DNA of 64,000 bases, from the NCBI RefSeq assembly GCF_000685275.1, contig NZ_ARYK01000001.1, positions 620,001-684,000 of the forward strand. The letters run 5' to 3'. Shown here in pieces: positions 35,818 through 44,366 of the stretch; the first letter of the stretch is position 1, and each line of letters starts with the position of its first letter. The notes beneath the pieces were generated by a model. It saw only the letters and a list, made by a program, of their open reading frames with translations, made no database searches and had not been told where the DNA came from. The translations under genes were made by a program, and so were the position numbers. This stretch comes from Hyphomonas johnsonii MHS-2. Lineage in GTDB: Bacteria; Pseudomonadota; Alphaproteobacteria; Caulobacterales; Hyphomonadaceae.

Positions 35818-37116
35818 TCAGGCGGTGCCGAACACGCGTTCGAAAATCGTGTCGACCTGCTTGAAATGGTAATCGAGGTTGAACAGGGCTTCCAGTTCGG
35901 CATCGCTGATCTTGCTGGAGACGTCCGGATCCTTCTTCAGGAGGTCGAGCAGGGGCCCCTCGCCACCCCATGTGCGCATGGCGTTGCGCTGGACCAGGCG
36001 ATAGGCATCGTCCCGGCTGACACCGTGTTCGACCAGAGAAAGCAGGATGCGTTGGGAATTGTGCAGACCGCCCATGCTCTCCAGCGTGCGCAACATCGAG
36101 TCCGGGTAGACCACGAGATTTTCGATGACGCCGGACATGCGATGGAGCGCGAAATCAAGGTGGATTGTTGCGTCGGGGCCGATGCCGCGCTCGACAGACG
36201 AGTGCGAGATATCGCGCTCATGCCACAGTGCCACGTTTTCGAGTGCCGGCGTGACCGCGGAACGCACAAGCCGGGCGAGGCCTGTCAGGTTCTCGGTGAG
36301 GACCGGGTTGCGCTTGTGAGGCATCGCTGACGAGCCCTTCTGGCCAGCCGAGAAGAATTCTTCTGCTTCGAGCACTTCCGTGCGCTGCAGGTGGCGGACT
36401 TCGGTTGCCAGGCGCTCGATGGAAGACGCGATTACGCCAAGGGTCGCGAAATACATGGCGTGCCGGTCCCGGGGGATGATCTGCGTCGAGACCGGTTCGA
36501 TCGAAAGCCCCAGGCTTTTCGCAACATGCGCTTCAATGCGCGGGTCGATGTTTGCGAATGTTCCCACCGCGCCGGAAATGGCGCAGGTTGCGACTTCCTC
36601 GCGTGCCAGCAGGAGGCGCGCCCGCGCGCGCTGGAATTCCGCATGGAATGTCGCGAGCTTGATGCCGAACGTGGTCGGTTCGGCGTGAATGCCGTGGCTG
36701 CGGCCGATCGTGGGGGTAAGCTTGTGTTCCCGCGCCCGCTTTTCGAGCGCCGTGAGCAGACGGTCGATGCCGGTCACGAGCAGGTCGGCGGCGCGCACCA
36801 GCTGAACGCTGAGACAGGTGTCGAGCACGTCCGACGATGTCATGCCCTTGTGCAGGAAGCTGGCTTCCTCGCCGACATGTTCGGCGACACTGGTGAGGAA
36901 GGCGATGACGTCGTGTTTTACTTCGCGCTCGATCTCGTCGATGCGGTTCACGTCGAACCCTCCGCGCTTGCGGACGGCCGCCGTCACGCCGGGGGGAATC
37001 TGGCCCAGGTTTTCCATGGCTTCTGCGGCGAGCGTCTCGATCTCCAACCAGATGCCGAAGCGTGTTTCCGGCGACCAGATGTCGGTCATTTCAGGACGGG
37101 AGTAACGGGGGATCAT
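35818..37116 (-). CDS. purB: Adenylosuccinate lyase
   Basis: The 432-residue cytosolic enzyme of purine synthesis removes fumarate from SAICAR and from adenylosuccinate. The fumarase/aspartase superfamily signature [11 protein letters not shown] is intact, as are [11 protein letters not shown] and the ATRSHG-like segment [11 protein letters not shown] holding the catalytic His. Length fits the short bacterial PurB group. I chose ATG 37116 ([15 protein letters not shown] is the usual start); the upstream open extension lacks homology. Confidence 0.96.
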   Translation of the reverse strand: MIPRYSRPEMTDIWSPETRFGIWLEIETLAAEAMENLGQIPPGVTAAVRKRGGFDVNRIDEIEREVKHDVIAFLTSVAEHVGEEASFLHKGMTSSDVLDTCLSVQLVRAADLLVTGIDRLLTALEKRAREHKLTPTIGRSHGIHAEPTTFGIKLATFHAEFQRARARLLLAREEVATCAISGAVGTFANIDPRIEAHVAKSLGLSIEPVSTQIIPRDRHAMYFATLGVIASSIERLATEVRHLQRTEVLEAEEFFSAGQKGSSAMPHKRNPVLTENLTGLARLVRSAVTPALENVALWHERDISHSSVERGIGPDATIHLDFALHRMSGVIENLVVYPDSMLRTLESMGGLHNSQRILLSLVEHGVSRDDAYRLVQRNAMRTWGGEGPLLDLLKKDPDVSSKISDAELEALFNLDYHFKQVDTIFERVFGTA

Positions 37117-37337
37117 GGCGCGCCTTTCTCTGTATCCCGCCCGTATAGCCCGGAACGGCCGGAACACCAGTGGGGGCAGCGCCCGAAAGGCAGGCATTTT
37201 CTGGCGGGCCAAGTCTGGCCGCTGGCAGGGGGCTGGGGTATGAACGACGCAGGATCAGGCTTGCGCGGCAGAAGCTGCGCCCCGGGGTGTGGCTGGATCC
37301 CGGCTTGACCTGTCAGGCCTGTCGAAGGGGATTGGAC

Positions 37338-38303
37338 ATGAAGAAACTGCTTTTCGTGACGCTGGCGGCGGCTGGCCTGGCCGGCGGCGCGCTGGCCCAG
37401 GGCGCGGGTGACTACCCGCCGGATGCAGACCCGGGAAGCTGTTATGCGCGCGTTCTGATTCCCGAAACCACCGAAGTGGTTACCGAACAGGTGCTCGACA
37501 CGCCGGAGCGGACCGAACTGACGCTGATCCCGGCGACATTCGAGACGGTCACCGAGCAGGTGCTCGTGAAGGAACAGGCCATCAGCTATTCCGTCGAGCC
37601 GGCCGTGTTCGAGACCGTGACAGACCAGATCGTGGAAATGCCCGAGCACACGGAATCTGTGGTCATCCCGGCGGAATACGACACCTATACAGAACAGGTG
37701 CTCGTGCGCCCGTCCTACTCGACATGGAAACCGGGCGCGGGCCTTTTCGGGCGCAACGCAGCGGCAGGCACAGCCGAGACGGCAAGCGTCGTCGCGACCG
37801 GCGACCTTCTCTGCCGCGTCGAGATTCCCGCCCAGTACGACACGGTCACCCGGACAAGGCTGGTGAGGCCTGAAAAGACTGAAACCCGGATCATTCCCGC
37901 CACCTATCGCACGATTACAAAGCAGGTGGTCGTCACGCCGGCCCGCGTCGTGGAAACACTGATCCCTGCGGAATATGAAACGGTGACGGTCCAGAAGATG
38001 GTGACGCCGGCGCAGGAGCAGACGGTCGTCATTCCGGCGACCTATCGCACGATCGAAAAGCGTGTCGTGACGGGCGGCGGCGGCCTCGAATGGCGCGAAG
38101 TGCTTTGCGACACCAACGCCCCGCCTGCAAAGATTGCCCAGGTTCAGGCGGCTCTGACGGCGAAGGGGTATGAGGTGCCTGCCGATGGCAATTTCGGGCC
38201 TGCCACCCTCACGGCGATGGAAAACTACCAGCGCGCCAATGGACTGCCTGTCGGTTACCTGACAATCAGCACCGTCGAGTCACTGGGCGTTCCGGTCGAC
38301 TAG
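37338..38303 (+). CDS. Secreted repeat protein with peptidoglycan-binding domain
   Basis: The 321-residue protein has a signal peptide (MKKLLFVTLAAAGLAGGALA). About eight repeats of 22-24 residues follow, built on the pattern IPAxYxTVTxQVxVxP (for example LIPATFETVTEQVLV and VIPATYRTIEKRVV). They are interrupted in the middle by a Gly/Ala-rich insert after YSTWKPGAG. The C-terminal domain (about 262-318; KGYEVPADGNFGPATLTAM) is a PG_binding_1 module. The start has AAGGGG upstream. The repeats look like beta-hairpins; it may be a cell-wall-attached structural protein. Function is not known. Confidence 0.87.
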   Translation: MKKLLFVTLAAAGLAGGALAQGAGDYPPDADPGSCYARVLIPETTEVVTEQVLDTPERTELTLIPATFETVTEQVLVKEQAISYSVEPAVFETVTDQIVEMPEHTESVVIPAEYDTYTEQVLVRPSYSTWKPGAGLFGRNAAAGTAETASVVATGDLLCRVEIPAQYDTVTRTRLVRPEKTETRIIPATYRTITKQVVVTPARVVETLIPAEYETVTVQKMVTPAQEQTVVIPATYRTIEKRVVTGGGGLEWREVLCDTNAPPAKIAQVQAALTAKGYEVPADGNFGPATLTAMENYQRANGLPVGYLTISTVESLGVPVD

Positions 38304-38356
38304 CCACCCTCCGCCCCCCGGCCGTCTGGTCCGGACCACAGGACAGGAAGACACGC

Positions 38357-39058
38357 ATGAGCCGATTGAAAGTCCACCATGAACACCACCAGCTCGGGCG
38401 CATCGGCTGGATGCGGGCAGCTGTGCTGGGCGCCAATGACGGCATTGTGTCGACCGCCAGCCTGATTATCGGCGTGGCGGCGGCGTCGGCAGGGCAGGGT
38501 GAGATCCTCGTCGCAGGTGTGGCGGCTCTGGTGGCAGGGTCGATGTCGATGGCCGCAGGGGAATATGTCTCGGTCAGCTCCCAGTCGGATGCCGAACAGG
38601 CCGAGCTCGCCAAGGAACGCCAGGAACTGATTGACCTGCCGGAGGCTGAGCATGCCGAACTGGCCGGAATTTACGAGGAGCGCGGCCTGAAGCCGGAGAC
38701 GGCCAAGGAAGTTGCGCACCAATTGATGGCCGATGACCCCCTTCGGGCCCATGCACGCGACGAGCTTGGCATCACGGACCTTACGGCGGCAAAGCCGATC
38801 CAGGCGGCGATTTCGTCCGCGATTTCGTTCGCTGTCGGGGCTGCCTTGCCCTTGGCACTCGTCTGGCTGGTGCCTTTGGGGGCGCTCGTGACCGCGGAAG
38901 CCGTGGCGTCGCTGCTGTTTCTCGCCCTGCTAGGGGCTGTGGGTGCCAGGGCTGGCGGGGCGAGTATCTGGAGACCCATGCTGCGGGTTACGTTCTGGGG
39001 CGCACTGGCAATGGCGATCACCGCCGGTATCGGCCATTTGGTCGGCGCGGTGATCTGA
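38357..39058 (+). CDS. VIT/CCC1-family metal transporter
   Basis: The 233-residue membrane protein opens with the family hallmark GANDGIVSTASLIIGVAAA and contains GSMSMAAGEYVSVSSQ. It has a cytoplasmic metal-binding-type helical region rich in Glu (about 75-125) and three C-terminal helices. VIT1/CCC1 proteins move ferrous iron or manganese. It stands alone, 53 bp after the repeat protein, facing the icd gene. Confidence 0.92.
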   Translation: MSRLKVHHEHHQLGRIGWMRAAVLGANDGIVSTASLIIGVAAASAGQGEILVAGVAALVAGSMSMAAGEYVSVSSQSDAEQAELAKERQELIDLPEAEHAELAGIYEERGLKPETAKEVAHQLMADDPLRAHARDELGITDLTAAKPIQAAISSAISFAVGAALPLALVWLVPLGALVTAEAVASLLFLALLGAVGARAGGASIWRPMLRVTFWGALAMAITAGIGHLVGAVI

Positions 39059-39069
39059 ACCGGAGGCAA

Positions 39070-39101
39070 AGAAAAACCCCGGCGCCGTCGACGCCGGGGT
39101 T
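39070..39101 (-). terminator. Intrinsic terminator of icd
   Basis: A 10-bp stem (39075-39084 with 39092-39101; AACCCCGGCG arm) and 7-base loop is followed, on the minus strand, by a run of five T within TTTTTCTTT. It lies 31 bp after the icd stop. On the plus strand there is no U-run, so it serves icd rather than the transporter. Confidence 0.88.
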
Positions 39102-39131
39102 CCTGCTTGAATGGTTGGCTTCGCCAGCCGA

Positions 39132-40349
39132 TCAGGCTTTTGCCATCTCGGTTTCGAGGTTCTTTGCCACAGCTTCGATGAAGCCTTCGGTCGTGGCCCA
39201 TTCCTGGTCCGGTCCGACGAGCAGGGCGAGGTCCTTGGTCATGACGCCGGATTCAACCGTCTTGACGATGACCTGTTCGAGTGTCTGAGCGAACTTGCTG
39301 ACTTCAGGCGTTCCGTCCATGCGGCCGCGATGGCTGAGGCCCTGGGTCCAGGCATAGATCGAGGCGATGGAGTTGGTGGAGGTGGCTTCGCCCTTCTGGT
39401 GGTTGCGATAGTGGCGGGTCACGGTGCCGTGGGCCGCTTCGGCCTCGACCGTGTTGCCGTCCGGCGTCATCAGGACCGACGTCATCAGGCCGAGCGAGCC
39501 GTAGCCCTGGGCCACCGTGTCGGACTGGACGTCGCCGTCATAGTTCTTGCAGGCCCAGACATAGCCGCCGGACCATTTCATGCAGGCTGCGACCATGTCG
39601 TCGATCAGGCGGTGCTCGTAGGTGCCACCGAATTCCTTGAACTTGTCGGCAAACTCGGCGTCGAAGATTTCCTGGAACAGGTCCTTGAAGCGGCCGTCAT
39701 AGGCTTTCAGGATCGTGTTCTTGGTCGACAGGTAAACCGGCCATTTGCGTTGCAGGCCGTAATTGAAGCTTGCGCGGGCGAAGTCACGGATCGACTGGTC
39801 GAGGTTGTACATGCCCATCGCGATGCCGGCTTCAGGGAAGTCGAATACTTCCTTTTCGATCTTCTCGCCATTCTCGCCGACCCAGCTCATGGTCAGCTTG
39901 CCCTTGCCGGGAACGAGGAAGTCCGTTGCCTTGTACTGGTCGCCGAACGCATGACGGCCGATGACGACAGGCCGGGTCCAGCCCGGCACGAGGCGCGGCA
40001 CGTTCGAAATCACGATAGGCTCGCGGAAAACAACGCCGCCGAGAATGTTGCGGATCGTGCCGTTCGGGCTGCGCCACATTTTCTTCAGCTTGAACTCTTC
40101 AACGCGCTGTTCGTCAGGCGTGATCGTGGCGCACTTCACGGCGACGCCGTATTTCTTGGTAGCGTTGGCAGCGTCGATGGTGATCTGGTCGTCGGTCTCG
40201 TCACGCTTCTGGATCGAGAGGTCGTAGTACTTGAGATCAACATCGAGGTAAGGATGGATCAGCTTGTCCTTGATCATCTTCCAGATGATGCGGGTCATTT
40301 CGTCCCCGTCCATCTCGACAATCGGGTTCTTGACCTTGATCTTCGCCAT
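39132..40349 (-). CDS. icd: NADP-dependent isocitrate dehydrogenase
   Basis: The 405-residue TCA-cycle enzyme converts isocitrate to 2-oxoglutarate. It is the homodimeric type found in many alphaproteobacteria and in mitochondria, not the E. coli type. It begins [22 protein letters not shown]. It carries the substrate loop [12 protein letters not shown], the metal-binding region ending in [11 protein letters not shown] and the NADP-binding [13 protein letters not shown]. It is monocistronic with a clear terminator. Confidence 0.97.
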   Translation of the reverse strand: MAKIKVKNPIVEMDGDEMTRIIWKMIKDKLIHPYLDVDLKYYDLSIQKRDETDDQITIDAANATKKYGVAVKCATITPDEQRVEEFKLKKMWRSPNGTIRNILGGVVFREPIVISNVPRLVPGWTRPVVIGRHAFGDQYKATDFLVPGKGKLTMSWVGENGEKIEKEVFDFPEAGIAMGMYNLDQSIRDFARASFNYGLQRKWPVYLSTKNTILKAYDGRFKDLFQEIFDAEFADKFKEFGGTYEHRLIDDMVAACMKWSGGYVWACKNYDGDVQSDTVAQGYGSLGLMTSVLMTPDGNTVEAEAAHGTVTRHYRNHQKGEATSTNSIASIYAWTQGLSHRGRMDGTPEVSKFAQTLEQVIVKTVESGVMTKDLALLVGPDQEWATTEGFIEAVAKNLETEMAKA

Positions 40350-40426
40350 GTTTTGAAATCCTTGCGGTTGCAGCTATTGGAGTGGCCTATAGCAGAGCGG
40401 CTGCCCGCGTCAAAACAGGTTCCATC

Positions 40427-41197
40427 ATGTCAGAACAGCGCAGCCCCTGCGTCATCCTCCATTCCCCGCAACTTGGCGAAAACATAGGCGCTGCGGCGCG
40501 TGTGATGCGCAATTTCGGCCTGACAGACCTGCGATTGGTTGCGCCGCGGGACGGGTGGCCGAATCCGGCGGCCGAGACGATGTCGGCGGGCGCCTTTGAG
40601 GCGGATGTCACGGTTAATGTCTATGAAACACTACAGGATGCGCTTGAGGACGTGACTTTCCTGATTGCCGCGACGGCCAGGCTGCGCGGGATCGAGAAGC
40701 GGGTGACGGATGCGGTGGGGGCGGCAGAGGCGGCGCATGGACGGGCGCTGGGGGGCGGCAAGGGCGTGGCAGGGGTGATGTTCGGCGGCGAGAAGGCGGG
40801 CCTGCCGAACGAGGCGGTGGCGCTGTCCGACCTGCTGATGACCTACCCAGTCGATCCGGCGTTCAAGAGCCTGAACCTGGCGCAGGCCGTCTGCGTGTTC
40901 GCGCATGAATGGGGCAAGCTGGCCATCGGGGCCCGCGAGACCGGCAGCGAGAGCGGCACCGGCCTCGGTGCGCCGGCATCACGTCAGGACCTTGTCCGGA
41001 TGTTCGAGCATTTCGAGGGTGAACTGGAGCGGGCCGGCTATTTCTTCCCGCCGGAGAAGACGCCGCTGATGAAGGACAATCTCCGCGCGGCCCTGATCCG
41101 GGCGGACTGGACCGAGCAGGAGGTGCAGACTTTCCGCGGCGCGATCAAGGCGCTGGCCATCGGCCGCGGAAAGGCACGTGTGATGCGCGAGGACTAG
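40427..41197 (+). CDS. trmJ: tRNA (cytidine/uridine-2'-O-)-methyltransferase TrmJ
   Basis: The 256-residue SpoU-family (SPOUT) enzyme methylates ribose 2'-O of position 32 in tRNAs. The trefoil-knot motifs are visible: VILHSPQLGENIGAAARVMRNFG, FGGEKAGLPNEAV and the closing SLNLAQAV. A C-terminal helical extension (about 170-256) is typical of TrmJ. I took ATG 40427; the frame is open earlier to 40382 without homology. It diverges from icd and ends 1 bp from the enoyl-CoA hydratase stop. Confidence 0.94.
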   Translation: MSEQRSPCVILHSPQLGENIGAAARVMRNFGLTDLRLVAPRDGWPNPAAETMSAGAFEADVTVNVYETLQDALEDVTFLIAATARLRGIEKRVTDAVGAAEAAHGRALGGGKGVAGVMFGGEKAGLPNEAVALSDLLMTYPVDPAFKSLNLAQAVCVFAHEWGKLAIGARETGSESGTGLGAPASRQDLVRMFEHFEGELERAGYFFPPEKTPLMKDNLRAALIRADWTEQEVQTFRGAIKALAIGRGKARVMRED

Positions 41198-41198
41198 G

Positions 41199-41963
41199 CT
41201 ATTTGCCTTTCCAGACAGGTGCGCGTTTCTCGATGAAGGCACGGGGGCCTTCCTTGAAGTCTTCGGTGCCGACCAGACCGGCAAAGGCCTTGCCGCTGGC
41301 GCGCCAGAGATCATCGTCATCACCGGTCAGGGCTGCGGCCGCAACCTTGCGACTTGCCTGAACAGCGAGCGGCGCATTGGCCATGATGCGGTCAGCCAGT
41401 TTGGTCGCTTCGGCCATGACTTCAGATTCGGGCACGACCTTGTTGACCATGCCGAGTTCGTAGGCGCGCTGGGATGGCAGCGGGTCGCCTGTCAGGATGA
41501 CTTCGAGAGCCATTGGCATGCCGATCACGCGGGGCAGGCGAAAGAGGCCGCCAGCTGCTGCGGCGAGCGAGCGCTTCACTTCCGGAAGGCCGAAATTTGT
41601 CGTGTCGGCGCAGACAATCATGTCGCAGGAGAGCGCAATCTCGGTTCCGCCAGCCAGGGCGCTGCCTGTGATGGCCGCGATGAGCGGCTTGGTGCGCTCG
41701 CGTTTCACGATGCCTGCGAAGCCACCCTTTTCGGTGCCGAGCTTGCCGCCATTCCCTGCATTGATCTCTTTCAGGTCTGCACCGGCGCAGAATGCCTTGC
41801 CATTGGCCGTGAGGATGGCAACCCACATCTCGGGGTCGTCTTCGAAGCGATCCAGCGCATGCTCGATGCCGGTCGCCATGATGCCGTTGATGGCGTTGCG
41901 CGCTTCCGGGCGGTTGAGCGTGATGATGGCGAGATGGCCTCGGGTTTCATATTCAACTGACAT
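41199..41963 (-). CDS. Enoyl-CoA hydratase/isomerase family protein
   Basis: The 254-residue crotonase-fold protein has the oxyanion-hole segments AFCAGADLKE and GSALAGGTEIAL. Both glutamates used by true hydratases are present (in GGTEIAL and in FGLPEVKRS), so a hydratase is likelier than an isomerase. It diverges from the acyl-CoA dehydrogenase pair, so a shared acyl-CoA catabolic pathway is likely. Natural substrate is unknown. Confidence 0.92.
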   Translation of the reverse strand: MSVEYETRGHLAIITLNRPEARNAINGIMATGIEHALDRFEDDPEMWVAILTANGKAFCAGADLKEINAGNGGKLGTEKGGFAGIVKRERTKPLIAAITGSALAGGTEIALSCDMIVCADTTNFGLPEVKRSLAAAAGGLFRLPRVIGMPMALEVILTGDPLPSQRAYELGMVNKVVPESEVMAEATKLADRIMANAPLAVQASRKVAAAALTGDDDDLWRASGKAFAGLVGTEDFKEGPRAFIEKRAPVWKGK

Positions 41964-42109
41964 TTGGCGGTCCTCCAGATTGGTTCAGGCGACACTAGGG
42001 CGGCTTACGCTGCGTTCAGCAAGCAGAAAGACGCGAAAGCACGGAAGGCCTCTTGGCAGCCCCAAGGGAAGGGCTGTCAGTGTCCGGGAAAATCACGGAG
42101 ACACGCCGA

Positions 42110-43303
42110 ATGGATCTATCGTTCAGCCCGGAATACGAGGCCTTCCGCAAGGAAGTTGCCGGTATCCTTGCCGCCAATGCCCATCTTGCGCCGACACCAG
42201 ATGATCGGGGCATGAAAAACCCGACACGTCAGGCGTGGCAGAAACTGCTGATCGAGAACGGCCTGGCTGCGCGGACCATCCCGACCGAGTATGGCGGCTA
42301 TGGCGCCGAGCCGGATATCCTCAAGTCGCGGATCATCGCCGAGGAGTTTGCCCGCACGGGCCTGCCGCGGGCGATGTCGAACCAGGGTATTTCCATGCTG
42401 GTGCCGACGCTTCTGGAACTGGGCACGCCGGAACAGAAGGCGGCCTATATCCGCCCCACCCTCTACGGAGAGATGATCTGGTGCCAGGGCTATTCCGAGC
42501 CGGGCGCCGGGTCTGACCTCGCGGCGTTGCGGACAGCGGCGGTAAGCGACGGCGACGACTATATCATCAATGGCAGCAAGATCTGGACCTCGACAGCCAG
42601 GCAAGCCGACATGATCTTCTGCCTCGTGCGGACCGATCCGGACGCGAAGAAGCATCACGGCATCTCCTATATCCTGTTCCCGATGGACACGCCGGGGATC
42701 GAGGTGCGCCCGCTGGTCGACATGACAGGCGCGGCAAACTTCAATGAGGTGTTCTTCACCGACGTGCGCGTGCCGAAGAGCGGCATCGTGTTCGCCGAAA
42801 ACAAGGGCTGGCAGGTCGCGAATGCGACACTGACCCATGAGCGCGGCATGCTGGGCGACCCCAACGCCACCAAGGCGCGGCTGGTGGAGCTGGTCGAGCT
42901 GATGAAGCGCGAGACGGTGAACGGCGAACGGCTGATCGACAACCCGCTGCTGCGTGACCGGCTGCTGAAGCTGCAGGGTGAAGTCTATGCGATGCAGGCG
43001 AACGGCCTGCGGATTACGACGCACAGCCTGAAGAAAGAGAGCGCGGGCCTCGCGGGCCTTGTCGTGAAGCTGATGGGCTGTGAGCTGAACCACGAGATCG
43101 CGCGCCTCGCCATCGATGCGCTGGGAGAGTTGGGCGTGATGTACGAGGAAGGCGGGCACTTGCGCGCAAACGGGGCGTGGCAGGCGCGCTACATGTACGA
43201 TCTTGGCCTGATCATCGGCGGCGGTACGGCGCAGATACAGAAGAACATCATCGCGGAACGGGGCCTCGGCCTGCCGCGCGAACCCAAGCTGGCCAAGGCC
43301 TGA
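42110..43303 (+). CDS. Acyl-CoA dehydrogenase, large member of a pair
   Basis: The 397-residue flavoenzyme has the usual N-terminal helical domain, a middle domain with WCQGYSEPGAGSDLAAL and INGSKIWTS, and a C-terminal helical bundle. It catalyses alpha,beta-dehydrogenation of an acyl-CoA. It is followed 13 bp later by a shorter acyl-CoA dehydrogenase. Adjacent long and short copies are typical of alpha2beta2 enzymes acting on steroid side chains or other bulky acyl-CoAs; that is inference. ATG 42110 begins MDLSFSPEYEAFR, the usual family start. Confidence 0.95.
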   Translation: MDLSFSPEYEAFRKEVAGILAANAHLAPTPDDRGMKNPTRQAWQKLLIENGLAARTIPTEYGGYGAEPDILKSRIIAEEFARTGLPRAMSNQGISMLVPTLLELGTPEQKAAYIRPTLYGEMIWCQGYSEPGAGSDLAALRTAAVSDGDDYIINGSKIWTSTARQADMIFCLVRTDPDAKKHHGISYILFPMDTPGIEVRPLVDMTGAANFNEVFFTDVRVPKSGIVFAENKGWQVANATLTHERGMLGDPNATKARLVELVELMKRETVNGERLIDNPLLRDRLLKLQGEVYAMQANGLRITTHSLKKESAGLAGLVVKLMGCELNHEIARLAIDALGELGVMYEEGGHLRANGAWQARYMYDLGLIIGGGTAQIQKNIIAERGLGLPREPKLAKA

Positions 43304-43316
43304 GAGGACAAGACCC

Positions 43317-44366
43317 ATGGAATTTGCACTCTCTGAAGACCAGCGCATGTTGCAGGACAGCCTGAACGGCTTCCTGAAGGATGCTGCGCCGCTGGATACG
43401 ATCCGCAAGATTGCGACGGTGGATGAAGCAGCGGGCGCGGCCCTGGCGTCCGGCCTTGACGGCCTCGGCCTGGCAGGGCTCCACGTGCCGGAAGCGCAGG
43501 GGGGCCTGGGGCTTGGCCTGCTGGACGCCTGCGTTGTGCAGGAGGCGCTCGGCAATGCGATCGCGCCCAGCCGATTCCTGGCGACGACGGTGACGGCGCA
43601 CGCGATGCGGCACGCCGGCGAGGACTTCCTTCCGGGAATAGCCTCGGGCGACATCCGCATGGGACTGGCATTGACCGAACTGTCATCGCGGCGTGATGGC
43701 GCCGGTGTGACGATGCAGAAGGACAAGGTGTCGGGCAAGTCGCTGCTGGCTGTCTCGGCAGTGGGATCAACGCATCTGCTGGCGGCCGATGTGGACGGCA
43801 GATTGCATGTTGTTGAAACGCCAGGCCTGTCAGTGATGCAGACAATCGACCGGACGCGGATATTCTCTGAAGTCCAGTATGACGGCGACACCAGTGCGAT
43901 GGCATTGACGCCTGACGACGAAGTGCTGGCAGCGGCGCGGCTGCTGGTTGCGGCTGACACGCTGGGCGCGGCGCAGGCCATGCTGGACAAGGCGGTCGCC
44001 TACGCCGCCGAACGCCAGCAGTTTGGCCGGGTGATCGGCTCGTTCCAGGCGGTCAAGCACATGTGTGCCGAGATGGCCGCGCGGCTGGAGCCGTCACGGG
44101 CGCTGGTCTGGCATGCGGCGCACGCGGTGGACACGGGCGAGCCGGAAGGCCTTGTCATGGCGACGCTGGCGAAGGCGCACCTCGCCGAGGCGGGCACGTT
44201 CATCGCGCGCACGGCCACCGAAGTGCATGGCGGCATGGGCTTCACCGACCTTGTCGGCCTGCACTACTGGTTCAAGCGGATCGGCGTGAACCGGCAGCTG
44301 TTCGGCAGCCCGGAACAGTGCCGCCTGGATGCCGCGCGCCTGCAGGGATGGCTGCAAACCGCCTGA
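43317..44366 (+). CDS. Acyl-CoA dehydrogenase, short member of the pair
   Basis: The 349-residue protein begins MEFALSEDQRMLQDSLNGFL, as in acyl-CoA dehydrogenases. It has the C-terminal bundle motif AERQQFGRVIGSFQAVKHMCA and ends ATEVHGGMGFTDLVGLHYWFKR. It is shorter than classical enzymes and its middle domain is poorly conserved. It is probably the partner subunit of the preceding gene. Its stop abuts the stop of the convergent thiamine-enzyme gene with no gap. Confidence 0.93.
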   Translation: MEFALSEDQRMLQDSLNGFLKDAAPLDTIRKIATVDEAAGAALASGLDGLGLAGLHVPEAQGGLGLGLLDACVVQEALGNAIAPSRFLATTVTAHAMRHAGEDFLPGIASGDIRMGLALTELSSRRDGAGVTMQKDKVSGKSLLAVSAVGSTHLLAADVDGRLHVVETPGLSVMQTIDRTRIFSEVQYDGDTSAMALTPDDEVLAAARLLVAADTLGAAQAMLDKAVAYAAERQQFGRVIGSFQAVKHMCAEMAARLEPSRALVWHAAHAVDTGEPEGLVMATLAKAHLAEAGTFIARTATEVHGGMGFTDLVGLHYWFKRIGVNRQLFGSPEQCRLDAARLQGWLQTA

